Source: Loxodes magnus
Lineage: Eukaryota; Ciliophora; Karyorelictea; Loxodida; Loxodidae
Length of the DNA: 64,000 bases
Reading direction: 5' to 3'
Assembly: GCA_946699065.1 (NCBI GenBank)
Contig: CAMPDV010001194.1
Coordinates: forward strand, 1 to 64,000
Below the pieces are notes generated by a model that was not told the origin of the DNA, made no database searches, and was given only the letters and a program-made list of their open reading frames with translations. The translations under genes and the position numbers were made by a program. This document shows, one piece after another, positions 23,811-36,060 of this stretch (the first letter of the stretch is position 1; each line of letters begins with the position of its first letter).

Positions 23811-24639
23811 ATAAGTATTTAGAAAAGTCAAGAAGTAAAGTAAGAAAAGAAGATAGAGTTTCAGTTTTAAGGAGTATGTTTTGAGAAGTAATAAGTATAT
23901 AGAAAAGTGAAGAAGTAAAGTAAGAAAAGAAGATAGAGTTTCAGTTTTAAGGAGTATGCTTATAGAAGTAATATGTATTTATAAAAGTGAAGAAGTAAAG
24001 TAAGAAAAGAAGATAGAGTTTCAGCTTTAAGGAGTATGCTTATAGAAGTAATAAGTATTTAGAAAAGTGAAGAAGTAAAGTAAGAAAAGAAGATAGAGTT
24101 TCGTTTTAAGGAGTATGTTTTGAGAAGTAATAAGTATTTAGAAAAGTGAAGAAGTAAAGTAAGAAAAGAAGATAGAGTTTCAGTTTTAAGGAGTATGTTT
24201 TGAGAAGTAATAAGTATTTAGAAAAGTCAAGAAATAAAGTAAGAAAAGAAGATAGAATTTCAGTTTTAAGGAGTATGCTTATAGAAGTAATAAGTATTTA
24301 TAAAAGTGAAGAAGTAAAGTAAGAAAAGAAGATAGAGTTTCAGTTTTAAGGAGTCTGCTTTGAGAAGTAATAAGTATTTATAAAAGTGAAGAAGTAAAGT
24401 AAGAAAAGAAGATAGAGTTTCAGCTTTAAGGAGTATGCTTATAGAAGTAATAAGTATTTAGAAAAGTGAAGAAGTAAAGTGTGAAAAGAAGATAGAGTTT
24501 CGTTTTAAGGAGTATGTTTTGAGAAGTAATAAGTATTTAGAAAAGTGAAGAAGTAAAGTAAGAAAAGAAGATAGAGTTTCAGTTTTAAGGAGTATGTTTT
24601 GAGAAGTAATAAGTATTTATAAAAGTGAAGAAGTAAAGT

Positions 24640-25400
24640 AAGAAACGAAGATAGAATTTCTGTTTTAAGGAGTATGCTTATAGAAGTAATAAGTATTTAG
24701 AAAAGTGAAGAAGTAAAGTAAGAAAAGAAGATTCAGTTTCAGTTTTAAGGAGTATGCTTATGGAAGTAATAAGTATTTAGAAAAGTGATGAAGTAAAGTA
24801 AGAAAAAAAGATAGAGTTTCGTTTTAAGGAGTATGCTTATGGAAGTAATAAGTATTTATAAAAGTGATGAAGTAAAGTAAGAAAAGAGATAGAGTTTCAG
24901 TTTTAAGGAGTATGTTTTGAGAAGTAATAAGTATTTAGAAAAGAGAAGAAGTAAAGTAAGAAAAGAAGATAGAGTTTCAGTTTTAAGGAGTATGCTTATG
25001 GAAGTAATAAGTATTTAGAAAAGAGAAGAAGTAAAGTAAGAAAAGAAGATAGAGTTTCAGTTTTAAGGAGTATGTTTTGAGAAGTAATAAGTATTTATAA
25101 AAGTGAAGAAGTAAAGTAAGGAAAGAAGATAGAATTTCAGTTTTAAGGAGTATGCTTATAGAAGTAATAAGTATTTAGAAAAGTGAAGAAGTAAAGTAAG
25201 AAAAGAAGATAGAGTTTCGTTTTAAGGAGTATGTTTTGAGAAGTAATAAGTATTTATAAAAGTGAAGAAGTAAAGTAAGAAAAGAAGATAGAATTTCAGT
25301 TTTAAGGAGTATGTTTTGAGAAGTAATAAGTATTTAGAAAAGGGATGAAATAAAGTAAGAAAAGAAGATAGAATTTCAGTTTTAAGGAGTATGCTTATAG
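24640..25400 (+). repeat. Segment repeated 8,205 bp downstream (copy 1)
   Basis: The order starting with AAACGAAG/GAATTTCTG, then a GATTCAG monomer, then a one-base-short monomer with AAAAGAGATAG at 24881, recurs at about 32845-33605. The short monomer recurs at 33086 and AAGGAAAG at about 33323. The private one-base deletion (AAAAGAAGATAG to AAAAGAGATAG) is shared by just these two places, which makes common descent secure. The copy near 33130 has AAGTTTTTAG where this one has AAGTATTTAG. Confidence 0.83.
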
Positions 25401-26180
25401 AAGTAATAAGTATTTATAAAAGTGAAGAAGTAAAGTAAGAAAAAAAGATAGAGTTTCAGTTTTAAGGAGTATGCTTATGGAAGTAATAAGTATTTAGAAA
25501 AGTGAAGAAGTAAAGTAAGAAAAGAAGATAGAGTTTCAGTTTTAAGGAGTATGCTTATGGAAGTAATAAGTATTTAGAAAAGAGAAGAAGTAAAGTAAGA
25601 AAAGAAGATAGAGTTTCAGTTTTAAGGAGTATGCTTATGGAAGTAATAAGTATTTAGAAAAGAGAAGAAGTAAAGTAAGAAAAGAAGATAGAGTTTCAGT
25701 TTTAAGGAGTATGTTTTGAGAAGTAATAAGTATTTATAAAAGTGAAGAAGTAAAGTAAGGAAAGAAGATAGAATTTCAGTTTTAAGGAGTATGCTTATAG
25801 AAGTAATAAGTATTTAGAAAAGTGAAGAAGTAAAGTAAGAAAAGAAGATAGAATTTCAGTTTTAAGGAGTATGCTTATGGAAGTAATAAGTATTTATAAA
25901 AGTGAAGAAGTAAAGTAAGAAAAGAAGATAGAATTTCAGTTTTAAGGAGTATGTTTTGAGAAGTAATAAGTATTTAGAAAAGGGATGAAATAAAGTAAGA
26001 AAAGAAGATAGAATTTCAGTTTTAAGGAGTATGCTTATAGAAGTAATAAGTATTTATAAAAGTGAAGAAGTAAAGTAAGAAAAGAAGATAGAGTTTCGTT
26101 TTAAGGAGTATGCTTATAGAAGTAATAAGTATTTATAAAAGTGATGAAGTAAAGTAAGAAAAAAAGATAGAGTTTCAGTT
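24900..26180 (+). repeat. 8-monomer tandem duplication, 639/640 bp
   Basis: Two adjacent copies of an eight-monomer order. The rare AAGGAAAG form lies at 25118 and 25757 (offset 639), and the rare AGGGATGAAATAAAG form at 25341 and 25981 (offset 640). The one-base change in offset comes from TTTCG near 25208 versus GAATTTCAG near 25855. In the related segment near 33.1-33.7 kb only one copy is present, so this duplication probably arose after the two segments separated. Confidence 0.83.
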
Positions 26181-26589
26181 TTAAGGAGTATGCTTATAGA
26201 AGTAATATGTATTTATAAAAGTGAAGAAGTAAAGTAAGAAAAGAAGATAGAGTTTCAGCTTTAAGGAGTATGCTTATAGAAGTAATAAGTATTTAGAAAA
26301 GTGAAGAAGTAAAGTGTGAAAAGAAGATAGAGTTTCGTTTTAAGGAGTATGTTTTGAGAAGTAATAAGTATTTAGAAAAGTGAAGAAGTAAAGTAAGAAA
26401 AGAAGATAGAGTTTCAGTTTTAAGGAGTATGTTTTGAGAAGTAATAAGTATTTAGAAAAGTCAAGAAATAAAGTAAGAAAAGAAGATAGAATTTCAGTTT
26501 TAAGGAGTATGCTTATAGAAGTAATAAGTATTTATAAAAGTGAAGAAGTAAAGTAAGAAAAGAAGATAGAGTTTCGTTTTAAGGAGTAT

Positions 26590-29376
26590 GTTTTGAGAAG
26601 TAATAAGTATTTAGAAAAGTGAAGAAGTAAAGTAAGAAAAGAAGATAGAGTTTCGTTTTAAGGAGTATGTTTTGAGAAGTAATAAGTATTAATAAAAGTG
26701 AAGAAGTAAAGTAAGAAAAGAAGATAGAGTTTCAGTTTTAAGGAGTATGCTTATAGAAGTAATAAGTATTTAGAAAAGTGATGAAATAAAGTAAGAAAAG
26801 AAGATAGAGTTTCAGTTTTAAGGAGTATGCTTATAGAAGTAATAAGTATTTAGAAAAGTGAAGAAGTAAAGTAAGAAAAGAAGATAGAATTTCAGTTTTA
26901 AGGAGTATGCTTTGAGAAGTAATAAGTATTTAGAAAAGTGAAGAAGTAAAGTAAGAAACGAAGATAGAATTTCTGTTTTAAGGAGTATGCTTTGAGAAGT
27001 AATAAGTATTTAGAAAAGTGAAGAAGTAAAGTAAGAAAAGAAGATAGAGTTTCGTTTTAAGGAGTATGTTTTGAGAAGTAATAAGTATTAATAAAAGTGA
27101 AGAAGTAAAGTAAGAAAAGAAGATAGAATTTCAGTTTTAAGGAGTATGCTTATAGAAGTAATAAGTATTTATAAAAGTGAAGAAGTAAAGTAAGAAAAAA
27201 AGATAGAGTTTCAGTTTTAAGGAGTATGCTTATGGAAGTAATAAGTATTTAGAAAAGTGAAGAAGTAAAGTAAGAAAAGAAGATAGAGTTTCAGTTTTAA
27301 GGAGTATGCTTATGGAAGTAATAAGTATTTAGAAAAGAGAAGAAGTAAAGTAAGAAAAGAAGATAGAGTTTCAGTTTTAAGGAGTATGTTTTGAGAAGTA
27401 ATAAGTATTTATAAAAGTGAAGAAGTAAAGTAAGAAAAGAAGATAGAGTTTCGTTTTAAGGAGTATGCTTTGAGAAGTAATAAGTATTTATAAAAGTGAT
27501 GAAGTAAAGTAAGAAAAGAAGATAGAGTTTCGTTTTAAGGAGTATGTTTTGAGAAGTAATAAGTATTTATAAATGAGAAGAAGTAAAGTAAGAAAAGAAG
27601 ATAGAGTTTCAGTTTTAAGGAGTATGTTTTGAGAAGTAATAAGTATTTATAAAAGTGAAGAAGTAAAGTAAGAAAAAAAGATAGAGTTTCAGTTTTAAGG
27701 AGTATGCTTATAGAAGTAATAAGTATTTAGAAAAGAGAAGAAGTAAAGTAAGAAAAGAAGATAGAGTTTCGTTTTAAGGAGTATGTTTTGAGAAGTAATA
27801 AGTATTTAGAAAAGTGAAGAAGTAAAGTAAGAAAAGAAGATAGAGTTTCAGTTTTAAGGAGTATGCTTATAGAAGTAATAAGTATTTAGAAAAGAGAAGA
27901 AGTAAAGTAAGAAAAGAAGATAGAATTTCAGTTTTAAGGAGTATGCTTATAGAAGTAATAAGTATTTAGAAAAGTGATGAAGTAAAGTAAGAAAAAAAGA
28001 TAGAGTTTCGTTTTAAGGAGTATGCTTATGGAAGTAATATGTATTTATAAAAGTGAAGAAGTAAAGTAAGAAAAGAAGATAGAGTTTCAGCTTTAAGGAG
28101 TATGCTTATAGAAGTAATAAGTATTTAGAAAAGTGAAGAAGTAAAGTGTGAAAAGAAGATAGAGTTTCGTTTTAAGGAGTATGTTTTGAGAAGTAATAAG
28201 TATTTAGAAAAGTGAAGAAGTAAAGTAAGAAAAGAAGATAGAGTTTCAGTTTTAAGGAGTATGTTTTGAGAAGTAATAAGTATTTAGAAAAGTCAAGAAA
28301 TAAAGTAAGAAAAGAAGATAGAATTTCAGTTTTAAGGAGTATGCTTATAGAAGTAATAAGTATTTATAAAAGTGAAGAAGTAAAGTAAGAAAAGAAGATA
28401 GAGTTTCGTTTTAAGGAGTATGTTTTGAGAAGTAATAAGTATTTAGAAAAGTGAAGAAGTAAAGTAAGAAAAGAAGATAGAGTTTCGTTTTAAGGAGTAT
28501 GTTTTGAGAAGTAATAAGTATTAATAAAAGTGAAGAAGTAAAGTAAGAAAAAAAGATAGAGTTTCAGTTTTAAGGAGTATGCTTATAGAAGTAATAAGTA
28601 TTTAGAAAAGTGATGAAATAAAGTAAGAAAAGAAGATAGAGTTTCAGTTTTAAGGAGTATGCTTATAGAAGTAATAAGTATTTAGAAAAGTGAAGAAGTA
28701 AAGTAAGAAAAGAAGATAGAATTTCAGTTTTAAGGAGTATGCTTTGAGAAGTAATAAGTATTTAGAAAAGTGAAGAAGTAAAGTAAGAAACGAAGATAGA
28801 ATTTCTGTTTTAAGGAGTATGCTTTGAGAAGTAATAAGTATTTATAAAAGTGAAGAAGTAAAGTAAGAAAAGAAGATAGAATTTCAGTTTTAAGGAGTAT
28901 GCTTATAGAAGTAATAAGTATTTATAAAAGTGAAGAAGTAAAGTAAGAAAAGAAGATAGAGTTTCGTTTTAAGGAGTATGTTTTGAGAAGTAATAAGTAT
29001 TTAGAAAAGGGATGAAATAAAGTAAGAAAAGAAGATAGAATTTCAGTTTTAAGGAGTATGCTTATAGAAGTAATAAGTATTTAGAAAAGAGAAGAAGTAA
29101 AGTAAGAAAAGAAGATAGAGTTTCGTTTTAAGGAGTATGCTTTGAGAAGTAATAAGTATTTATAAAAGTGATGAAGTAAAGTAAGAAAAGAAGATAGAGT
29201 TTCGTTTTAAGGAGTATGCTTTGAGAAGTAATAAGTATTTATAAAAGTGATGAAGTAAAGTAAGAAAAGAAGATAGAGTTTCGTTTTAAGGAGTATGTTT
29301 TGAGAAGTAATAAGTATTTATAAATGAGAAGAAGTAAAGTAAGAAAAGAAGATAGAGTTTCAGTTTTAAGGAGTAT
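26590..29376 (+). repeat. HOR block D, copy 1 (period 2,787 bp, 35 monomers)
   Basis: A 35-monomer order that is followed immediately by its second copy. Markers with constant offset: GTATTAATAAAAG at 26688 and 27087 recur at 29475 and 29874; TATAAATGAG at 27571 recurs at 30358; AAAGTGTGAAAAG at 28146 recurs at 30933. Period 2,787 means 13 of 35 units are 79 bp, a much higher share than in the left part of the window. The close match over the whole length suggests a recent duplication. Confidence 0.87.
27146..27543 (+). repeat. Recurrent 5-monomer cassette (398 bp), first full occurrence
   Basis: Five monomers in fixed order: CTTATAG/TATAAAAG with AAAAAAAG; CTTATGG/GTGAAG; CTTATGG/GAGAAG; TTTTGAG/TATAAAAG with TTTCG; CTTTGAG/TATAAAAG/GTGATG with TTTCG. 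Length 398 is three 80-bp and two 79-bp units. The same order lies at 29933-30330 and 34711-35108 as part of block D, and at 36464-36861, 38217-38614, 39331-39729 and 63301-63698. Partial forms lie near 25381 and 32232. It is the most widely reused module I found. Confidence 0.82.
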
Positions 29377-32165
29377 GTTTTGAGAAGTAATAAGTATTTA
29401 GAAAAGTGAAGAAGTAAAGTAAGAAAAGAAGATAGAGTTTCGTTTTAAGGAGTATGTTTTGAGAAGTAATAAGTATTAATAAAAGTGAAGAAGTAAAGTA
29501 AGAAAAGAAGATAGAGTTTCAGTTTTAAGGAGTATGCTTATAGAAGTAATAAGTATTTAGAAAAGTGATGAAATAAAGTAAGAAAAGAAGATAGAGTTTC
29601 AGTTTTAAGGAGTATGCTTATAGAAGTAATAAGTATTTAGAAAAGTGAAGAAGTAAAGTAAGAAAAGAAGATAGAATTTCAGTTTTAAGGAGTATGCTTT
29701 GAGAAGTAATAAGTATTTAGAAAAGTGAAGAAGTAAAGTAAGAAACGAAGATAGAATTTCTGTTTTAAGGAGTATGCTTTGAGAAGTAATAAGTATTTAG
29801 AAAAGTGAAGAAGTAAAGTAAGAAAAGAAGATAGAGTTTCGTTTTAAGGAGTATGTTTTGAGAAGTAATAAGTATTAATAAAAGTGAAGAAGTAAAGTAA
29901 GAAAAGAAGATAGAATTTCAGTTTTAAGGAGTATGCTTATAGAAGTAATAAGTATTTATAAAAGTGAAGAAGTAAAGTAAGAAAAAAAGATAGAGTTTCA
30001 GTTTTAAGGAGTATGCTTATGGAAGTAATAAGTATTTAGAAAAGTGAAGAAGTAAAGTAAGAAAAGAAGATAGAGTTTCAGTTTTAAGGAGTATGCTTAT
30101 GGAAGTAATAAGTATTTAGAAAAGAGAAGAAGTAAAGTAAGAAAAGAAGATAGAGTTTCAGTTTTAAGGAGTATGTTTTGAGAAGTAATAAGTATTTATA
30201 AAAGTGAAGAAGTAAAGTAAGAAAAGAAGATAGAGTTTCGTTTTAAGGAGTATGCTTTGAGAAGTAATAAGTATTTATAAAAGTGATGAAGTAAAGTAAG
30301 AAAAGAAGATAGAGTTTCGTTTTAAGGAGTATGTTTTGAGAAGTAATAAGTATTTATAAATGAGAAGAAGTAAAGTAAGAAAAGAAGATAGAGTTTCAGT
30401 TTTAAGGAGTATGTTTTGAGAAGTAATAAGTATTTATAAAAGTGAAGAAGTAAAGTAAGAAAAAAAGATAGAGTTTCAGTTTTAAGGAGTATGCTTATAG
30501 AAGTAATAAGTATTTAGAAAAGAGAAGAAGTAAAGTAAGAAAAGAAGATAGAGTTTCGTTTTAAGGAGTATGTTTTGAGAAGTAATAAGTATTTAGAAAA
30601 GTGAAGAAGTAAAGTAAGAAAAGAAGATAGAGTTTCAGTTTTAAGGAGTATGCTTATAGAAGTAATAAGTATTTAGAAAAGAGAAGAAGTAAAGTAAGAA
30701 AAGAAGATAGAATTTCAGTTTTAAGGAGTATGCTTATAGAAGTAATAAGTATTTAGAAAAGTGATGAAGTAAAGTAAGAAAAAAAGATAGAGTTTCGTTT
30801 TAAGGAGTATGCTTATGGAAGTAATATGTATTTATAAAAGTGAAGAAGTAAAGTAAGAAAAGAAGATAGAGTTTCAGCTTTAAGGAGTATGCTTATAGAA
30901 GTAATAAGTATTTAGAAAAGTGAAGAAGTAAAGTGTGAAAAGAAGATAGAGTTTCGTTTTAAGGAGTATGTTTTGAGAAGTAATAAGTATTTAGAAAAGT
31001 GAAGAAGTAAAGTAAGAAAAGAAGATAGAGTTTCAGTTTTAAGGAGTATGTTTTGAGAAGTAATAAGTATTTAGAAAAGTCAAGAAATAAAGTAAGAAAA
31101 GAAGATAGAATTTCAGTTTTAAGGAGTATGCTTATAGAAGTAATAAGTATTTATAAAAGTGAAGAAGTAAAGTAAGAAAAAAAGATAGAGTTTCAGTTTT
31201 AAGGAGTATGTTTTGAGAAGTAATAAGTATTTAGAAAAGTGAAGAAGTAAAGTAAGAAAAGAAGATAGAGTTTCGTTTTAAGGAGTATGTTTTGAGAAGT
31301 AATAAGTATTAATAAAAGTGAAGAAGTAAAGTAAGAAAAAAAGATAGAGTTTCAGTTTTAAGGAGTATGCTTATAGAAGTAATAAGTATTTAGAAAAGTG
31401 ATGAAATAAAGTAAGAAAAGAAGATAGAGTTTCAGTTTTAAGGAGTATGCTTATAGAAGTAATAAGTATTTAGAAAAGTGAAGAAGTAAAGTAAGAAAAG
31501 AAGATAGAATTTCAGTTTTAAGGAGTATGCTTTGAGAAGTAATAAGTATTTAGAAAAGTGAAGAAGTAAAGTAAGAAACGAAGATAGAATTTCTGTTTTA
31601 AGGAGTATGCTTTGAGAAGTAATAAGTATTTATAAAAGTGAAGAAGTAAAGTAAGAAAAGAAGATAGAATTTCAGTTTTAAGGAGTATGCTTATAGAAGT
31701 AATAAGTATTTATAAAAGTGAAGAAGTAAAGTAAGAAAAGAAGATAGAGTTTCGTTTTAAGGAGTATGTTTTGAGAAGTAATAAGTATTTAGAAAAGGGA
31801 TGAAATAAAGTAAGAAAAGAAGATAGAATTTCAGTTTTAAGGAGTATGCTTATAGAAGTAATAAGTATTTAGAAAAGAGAAGAAGTAAAGTAAGAAAAGA
31901 AGATAGAGTTTCGTTTTAAGGAGTATGCTTTGAGAAGTAATAAGTATTTATAAAAGTGATGAAGTAAAGTAAGAAAAGAAGATAGAGTTTCGTTTTAAGG
32001 AGTATGCTTTGAGAAGTAATAAGTATTTATAAAAGTGATGAAGTAAAGTAAGAAAAGAAGATAGAGTTTCGTTTTAAGGAGTATGCTTTGAGAAGTAATA
32101 AGTATTTATAAATGAGAAGAAGTAAAGTAAGAAAAGAAGATAGAGTTTCAGTTTTAAGGAGTATG
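29377..32165 (+). repeat. HOR block D, copy 2
   Basis: Head-to-tail second copy of 26590-29376. The offset is 2,787 up to about 31180 and 2,788 after it, because one TTTCG monomer of copy 1 (near 28407) is TTTCAG with AAAAAAAG here. Late markers keep the new offset: AGGGATG at 29008 and 31796, TATAAATGAG at 29322 and 32110. The match ends near 32165, almost exactly one period after it began, so the two copies are a true tandem pair. Confidence 0.87.
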
Positions 32166-32844
32166 TTTTGAGAAGTAATAAGTATTTATAAAAGTGAAGA
32201 AGTAAAGTAAGAAAAAAAGATAGAGTTTCAGTTTTAAGGAGTATGCTTATAGAAGTAATAAGTATTTAGAAAAGTGATGAAGTAAAGTAAGAAAAAAAGA
32301 TAGAGTTTCAGTTTTAAGGAGTATGCTTATGGAAGTAATAAGTATTTAGAAAAGTGAAGAAGTAAAGTAAGAAAAGAAGATAGAGTTTCAGTTTTAAGGA
32401 GTATGCTTATGGAAGTAATAAGTATTTAGAAAAGAGAAGAAGTAAAGTAAGAAAAGAAGATAGAGTTTCAGTTTTAAGGAGTATGTTTTGAGAAGTAATA
32501 AGTATTTATAAAAGTGAAGAAGTAAAGTAAGAAAAGAAGATAGAGTTTCGTTTTAAGGAGTATGCTTTGAGAAGTAATAAGTATTTATAAAAGTGAAGAA
32601 GTAAAGTAAGAAAAGAAGATAGAGTTTCGTTTTAAGGAGTATGTTTTGAGAAGTAATAAGTATTAATAAAAGTGAAGAAGTAAAGTAAGAAAAAAAGATA
32701 GAGTTTCGTTTTAAGGAGTATGTTTTGAGAAGTAATAAGTATTTATAAAAGTGAAGAAGTAAAGTAAGAAAAGAAGATAGAGTTTCGTTTTAAGGAGTAT
32801 GTTTTGAGAAGTAATAAGTATTTATAAAAGTGAAGAAGTAAAGT

Positions 32845-33605
32845 AAGAAACGAAGATAGAATTTCTGTTTTAAGGAGTATGCTTATAGAAGTAATAAGTA
32901 TTTAGAAAAGTGAAGAAGTAAAGTAAGAAAAGAAGATTCAGTTTCAGTTTTAAGGAGTATGCTTATGGAAGTAATAAGTATTTAGAAAAGTGATGAAGTA
33001 AAGTAAGAAAAAAAGATAGAGTTTCGTTTTAAGGAGTATGCTTATGGAAGTAATAAGTATTTATAAAAGTGATGAAGTAAAGTAAGAAAAGAGATAGAGT
33101 TTCAGTTTTAAGGAGTATGTTTTGAGAAGTAATAAGTTTTTAGAAAAGAGAAGAAGTAAAGTAAGAAAAGAAGATAGAGTTTCAGTTTTAAGGAGTATGC
33201 TTATGGAAGTAATAAGTATTTAGAAAAGAGAAGAAGTAAAGTAAGAAAAGAAGATAGAGTTTCAGTTTTAAGGAGTATGTTTTGAGAAGTAATAAGTATT
33301 TATAAAAGTGAAGAAGTAAAGTAAGGAAAGAAGATAGAATTTCAGTTTTAAGGAGTATGCTTATAGAAGTAATAAGTATTTAGAAAAGTGAAGAAGTAAA
33401 GTAAGAAAAGAAGATAGAGTTTCGTTTTAAGGAGTATGTTTTGAGAAGTAATAAGTATTTATAAAAGTGAAGAAGTAAAGTAAGAAAAGAAGATAGAATT
33501 TCAGTTTTAAGGAGTATGTTTTGAGAAGTAATAAGTATTTAGAAAAGGGATGAAATAAAGTAAGAAAAGAAGATAGAATTTCAGTTTTAAGGAGTATGCT
33601 TATAG
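32845..33605 (+). repeat. Segment repeated from 24640-25400 (copy 2)
   Basis: Matches 24640-25400 at offset 8,205 up to the AGGGATGAAATAAAG monomer (33546). After that the best match jumps to 25981 onward at offset 7,565. The jump of 640 bp equals the eight-monomer duplication present only in the upstream copy. Confidence 0.82.
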
Positions 33606-36060
33606 AAGTAATAAGTATTTATAAAAGTGAAGAAGTAAAGTAAGAAAAGAAGATAGAGTTTCGTTTTAAGGAGTATGCTTATAGAAGTAATAAGTATTTA
33701 TAAAAGTGATGAAGTAAAGTAAGAAAAAAAGATAGAGTTTCAGTTTTAAGGAGTATGCTTATAGAAGTAATATGTATTTATAAAAGTGAAGAAGTAAAGT
33801 AAGAAAAGAAGATAGAGTTTCAGCTTTAAGGAGTATGCTTATAGAAGTAATAAGTATTTAGAAAAGTGAAGAAGTAAAGTGTGAAAAGAAGATAGAGTTT
33901 CGTTTTAAGGAGTATGTTTTGAGAAGTAATAAGTATTTAGAAAAGTGAAGAAGTAAAGTAAGAAAAGAAGATAGAGTTTCAGTTTTAAGGAGTATGTTTT
34001 GAGAAGTAATAAGTATTTAGAAAAGTCAAGAAATAAAGTAAGAAAAGAAGATAGAATTTCAGTTTTAAGGAGTATGCTTATAGAAGTAATAAGTATTTAT
34101 AAAAGTGAAGAAGTAAAGTAAGAAAAGAAGATAGAGTTTCGTTTTAAGGAGTATGTTTTGAGAAGTAATAAGTATTTAGAAAAGTGAAGAAGTAAAGTAA
34201 GAAAAGAAGATAGAGTTTCGTTTTAAGGAGTATGTTTTGAGAAGTAATAAGTATTAATAAAAGTGAAGAAGTAAAGTAAGAAAAAAAGATAGAGTTTCAG
34301 TTTTAAGGAGTATGCTTATAGAAGTAATAAGTATTTAGAAAAGTGATGAAATAAAGTAAGAAAAGAAGATAGAGTTTCAGTTTTAAGGAGTATGCTTATA
34401 GAAGTAATAAGTATTTAGAAAAGTGAAGAAGTAAAGTAAGAAAAGAAGATAGAATTTCAGTTTTAAGGAGTATGCTTTGAGAAGTAATAAGTATTTAGAA
34501 AAGTGAAGAAGTAAAGTAAGAAACGAAGATAGAATTTCTGTTTTAAGGAGTATGCTTTGAGAAGTAATAAGTATTTAGAAAAGTGAAGAAGTAAAGTAAG
34601 AAAAGAAGATAGAGTTTCGTTTTAAGGAGTATGTTTTGAGAAGTAATAAGTATTAATAAAAGTGAAGAAGTAAAGTAAGAAAAGAAGATAGAATTTCAGT
34701 TTTAAGGAGTATGCTTATAGAAGTAATAAGTATTTATAAAAGTGAAGAAGTAAAGTAAGAAAAAAAGATAGAGTTTCAGTTTTAAGGAGTATGCTTATGG
34801 AAGTAATAAGTATTTAGAAAAGTGAAGAAGTAAAGTAAGAAAAGAAGATAGAGTTTCAGTTTTAAGGAGTATGCTTATGGAAGTAATAAGTATTTAGAAA
34901 AGAGAAGAAGTAAAGTAAGAAAAGAAGATAGAGTTTCAGTTTTAAGGAGTATGTTTTGAGAAGTAATAAGTATTTATAAAAGTGAAGAAGTAAAGTAAGA
35001 AAAGAAGATAGAGTTTCGTTTTAAGGAGTATGCTTTGAGAAGTAATAAGTATTTATAAAAGTGATGAAGTAAAGTAAGAAAAGAAGATAGAGTTTCGTTT
35101 TAAGGAGTATGTTTTGAGAAGTAATAAGTATTTATAAATGAGAAGAAGTAAAGTAAGAAAAGAAGATAGAGTTTCAGTTTTAAGGAGTATGTTAAGAGAA
35201 GTAATAAGTATTTATAAAAGTGAAGAAGTAAAGTAAGAAAAAAAGATAGAGTTTCAGTTTTAAGGAGTATGCTTATAGAAGTAATAAGTATTTAGAAAAG
35301 AGAAGAAGTAAAGTAAGAAAAGAAGATAGAGTTTCGTTTTAAGGAGTATGCTTTGAGAAGTAATAAGTATTTATAAAAGTGATGAAGTAAAGTAAGAAAA
35401 GAAGATAGAGTTTCAGTTTTAAGGAGTATGCTTATGGAAGTAATAAGTATTTAGAAAAGTGATGAAGTAAAGTAAGAAAAGAAGATAGAGTTTCAGTTTT
35501 AAGGAGTATGCTTATAGAAGTAATAAGTATTTAGAAAAGTGATGAAGTAAAGTAAGAAAAAAAGATAGAGTTTCGTTTTAAGGAGTATGCTTATAGAAGT
35601 AATATGTATTTATAAAAGTGAAGAAGTAAAGTAAGAAAAGAAGATAGAGTTTCAGCTTTAAGGAGTATGCTTATAGAAGTAATAAGTATTTAGAAAAGTG
35701 AAGAAGTAAAGTGTGAAAAGAAGATAGAGTTTCGTTTTAAGGAGTATGTTTTGAGAAGTAATAAGTATTTAGAAAAGTGAAGAAGTAAAGTAAGAAAAGA
35801 AGATAGAGTTTCAGTTTTAAGGAGTATGTTTTGAGAAGTAATAAGTATTTAGAAAAGTCAAGAAATAAAGTAAGAAAAGAAGATAGAATTTCAGTTTTAA
35901 GGAGTATGCTTATAGAAGTAATAAGTATTTATAAAAGTGAAGAAGTAAAGTAAGAAAAGAAGATAGAGTTTCGTTTTAAGGAGTATGTTTTGAGAAGTAA
36001 TAAGTATTTAGAAAAGTGAAGAAGTAAAGTAAGAAAAGAAGATAGAGTTTCGTTTTAAGG
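33546..36060 (+). repeat. Further copy of 25981-28495 (offset 7,565 bp)
   Basis: About 2.5 kb matches 25981-28495 at constant offset 7,565. Markers: AGGGATG 25981/33546, AAAGTGTGAAAAG 26314/33879 and 28146/35711, GTATTAATAAAAG 26688/34253 and 27087/34652, TATAAATGAG 27571/35136. It is thus a third, partial member of the block D family. One monomer near 35191 has the unique head GTTAAGAG. Near 35361-35520 the monomers differ in head and middle variants from 27780-27960 without changing the offset. Confidence 0.85.

Noticed and set aside
30933-33879. A 2,946-bp HOR linking AAAGTGTG markers at 30933 and 33879, equal to the block E period
   Set aside because: The flanking orders do not match at this offset. 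The 33879 marker belongs to the 7,565-bp copy of 26314. The equal number is a coincidence.
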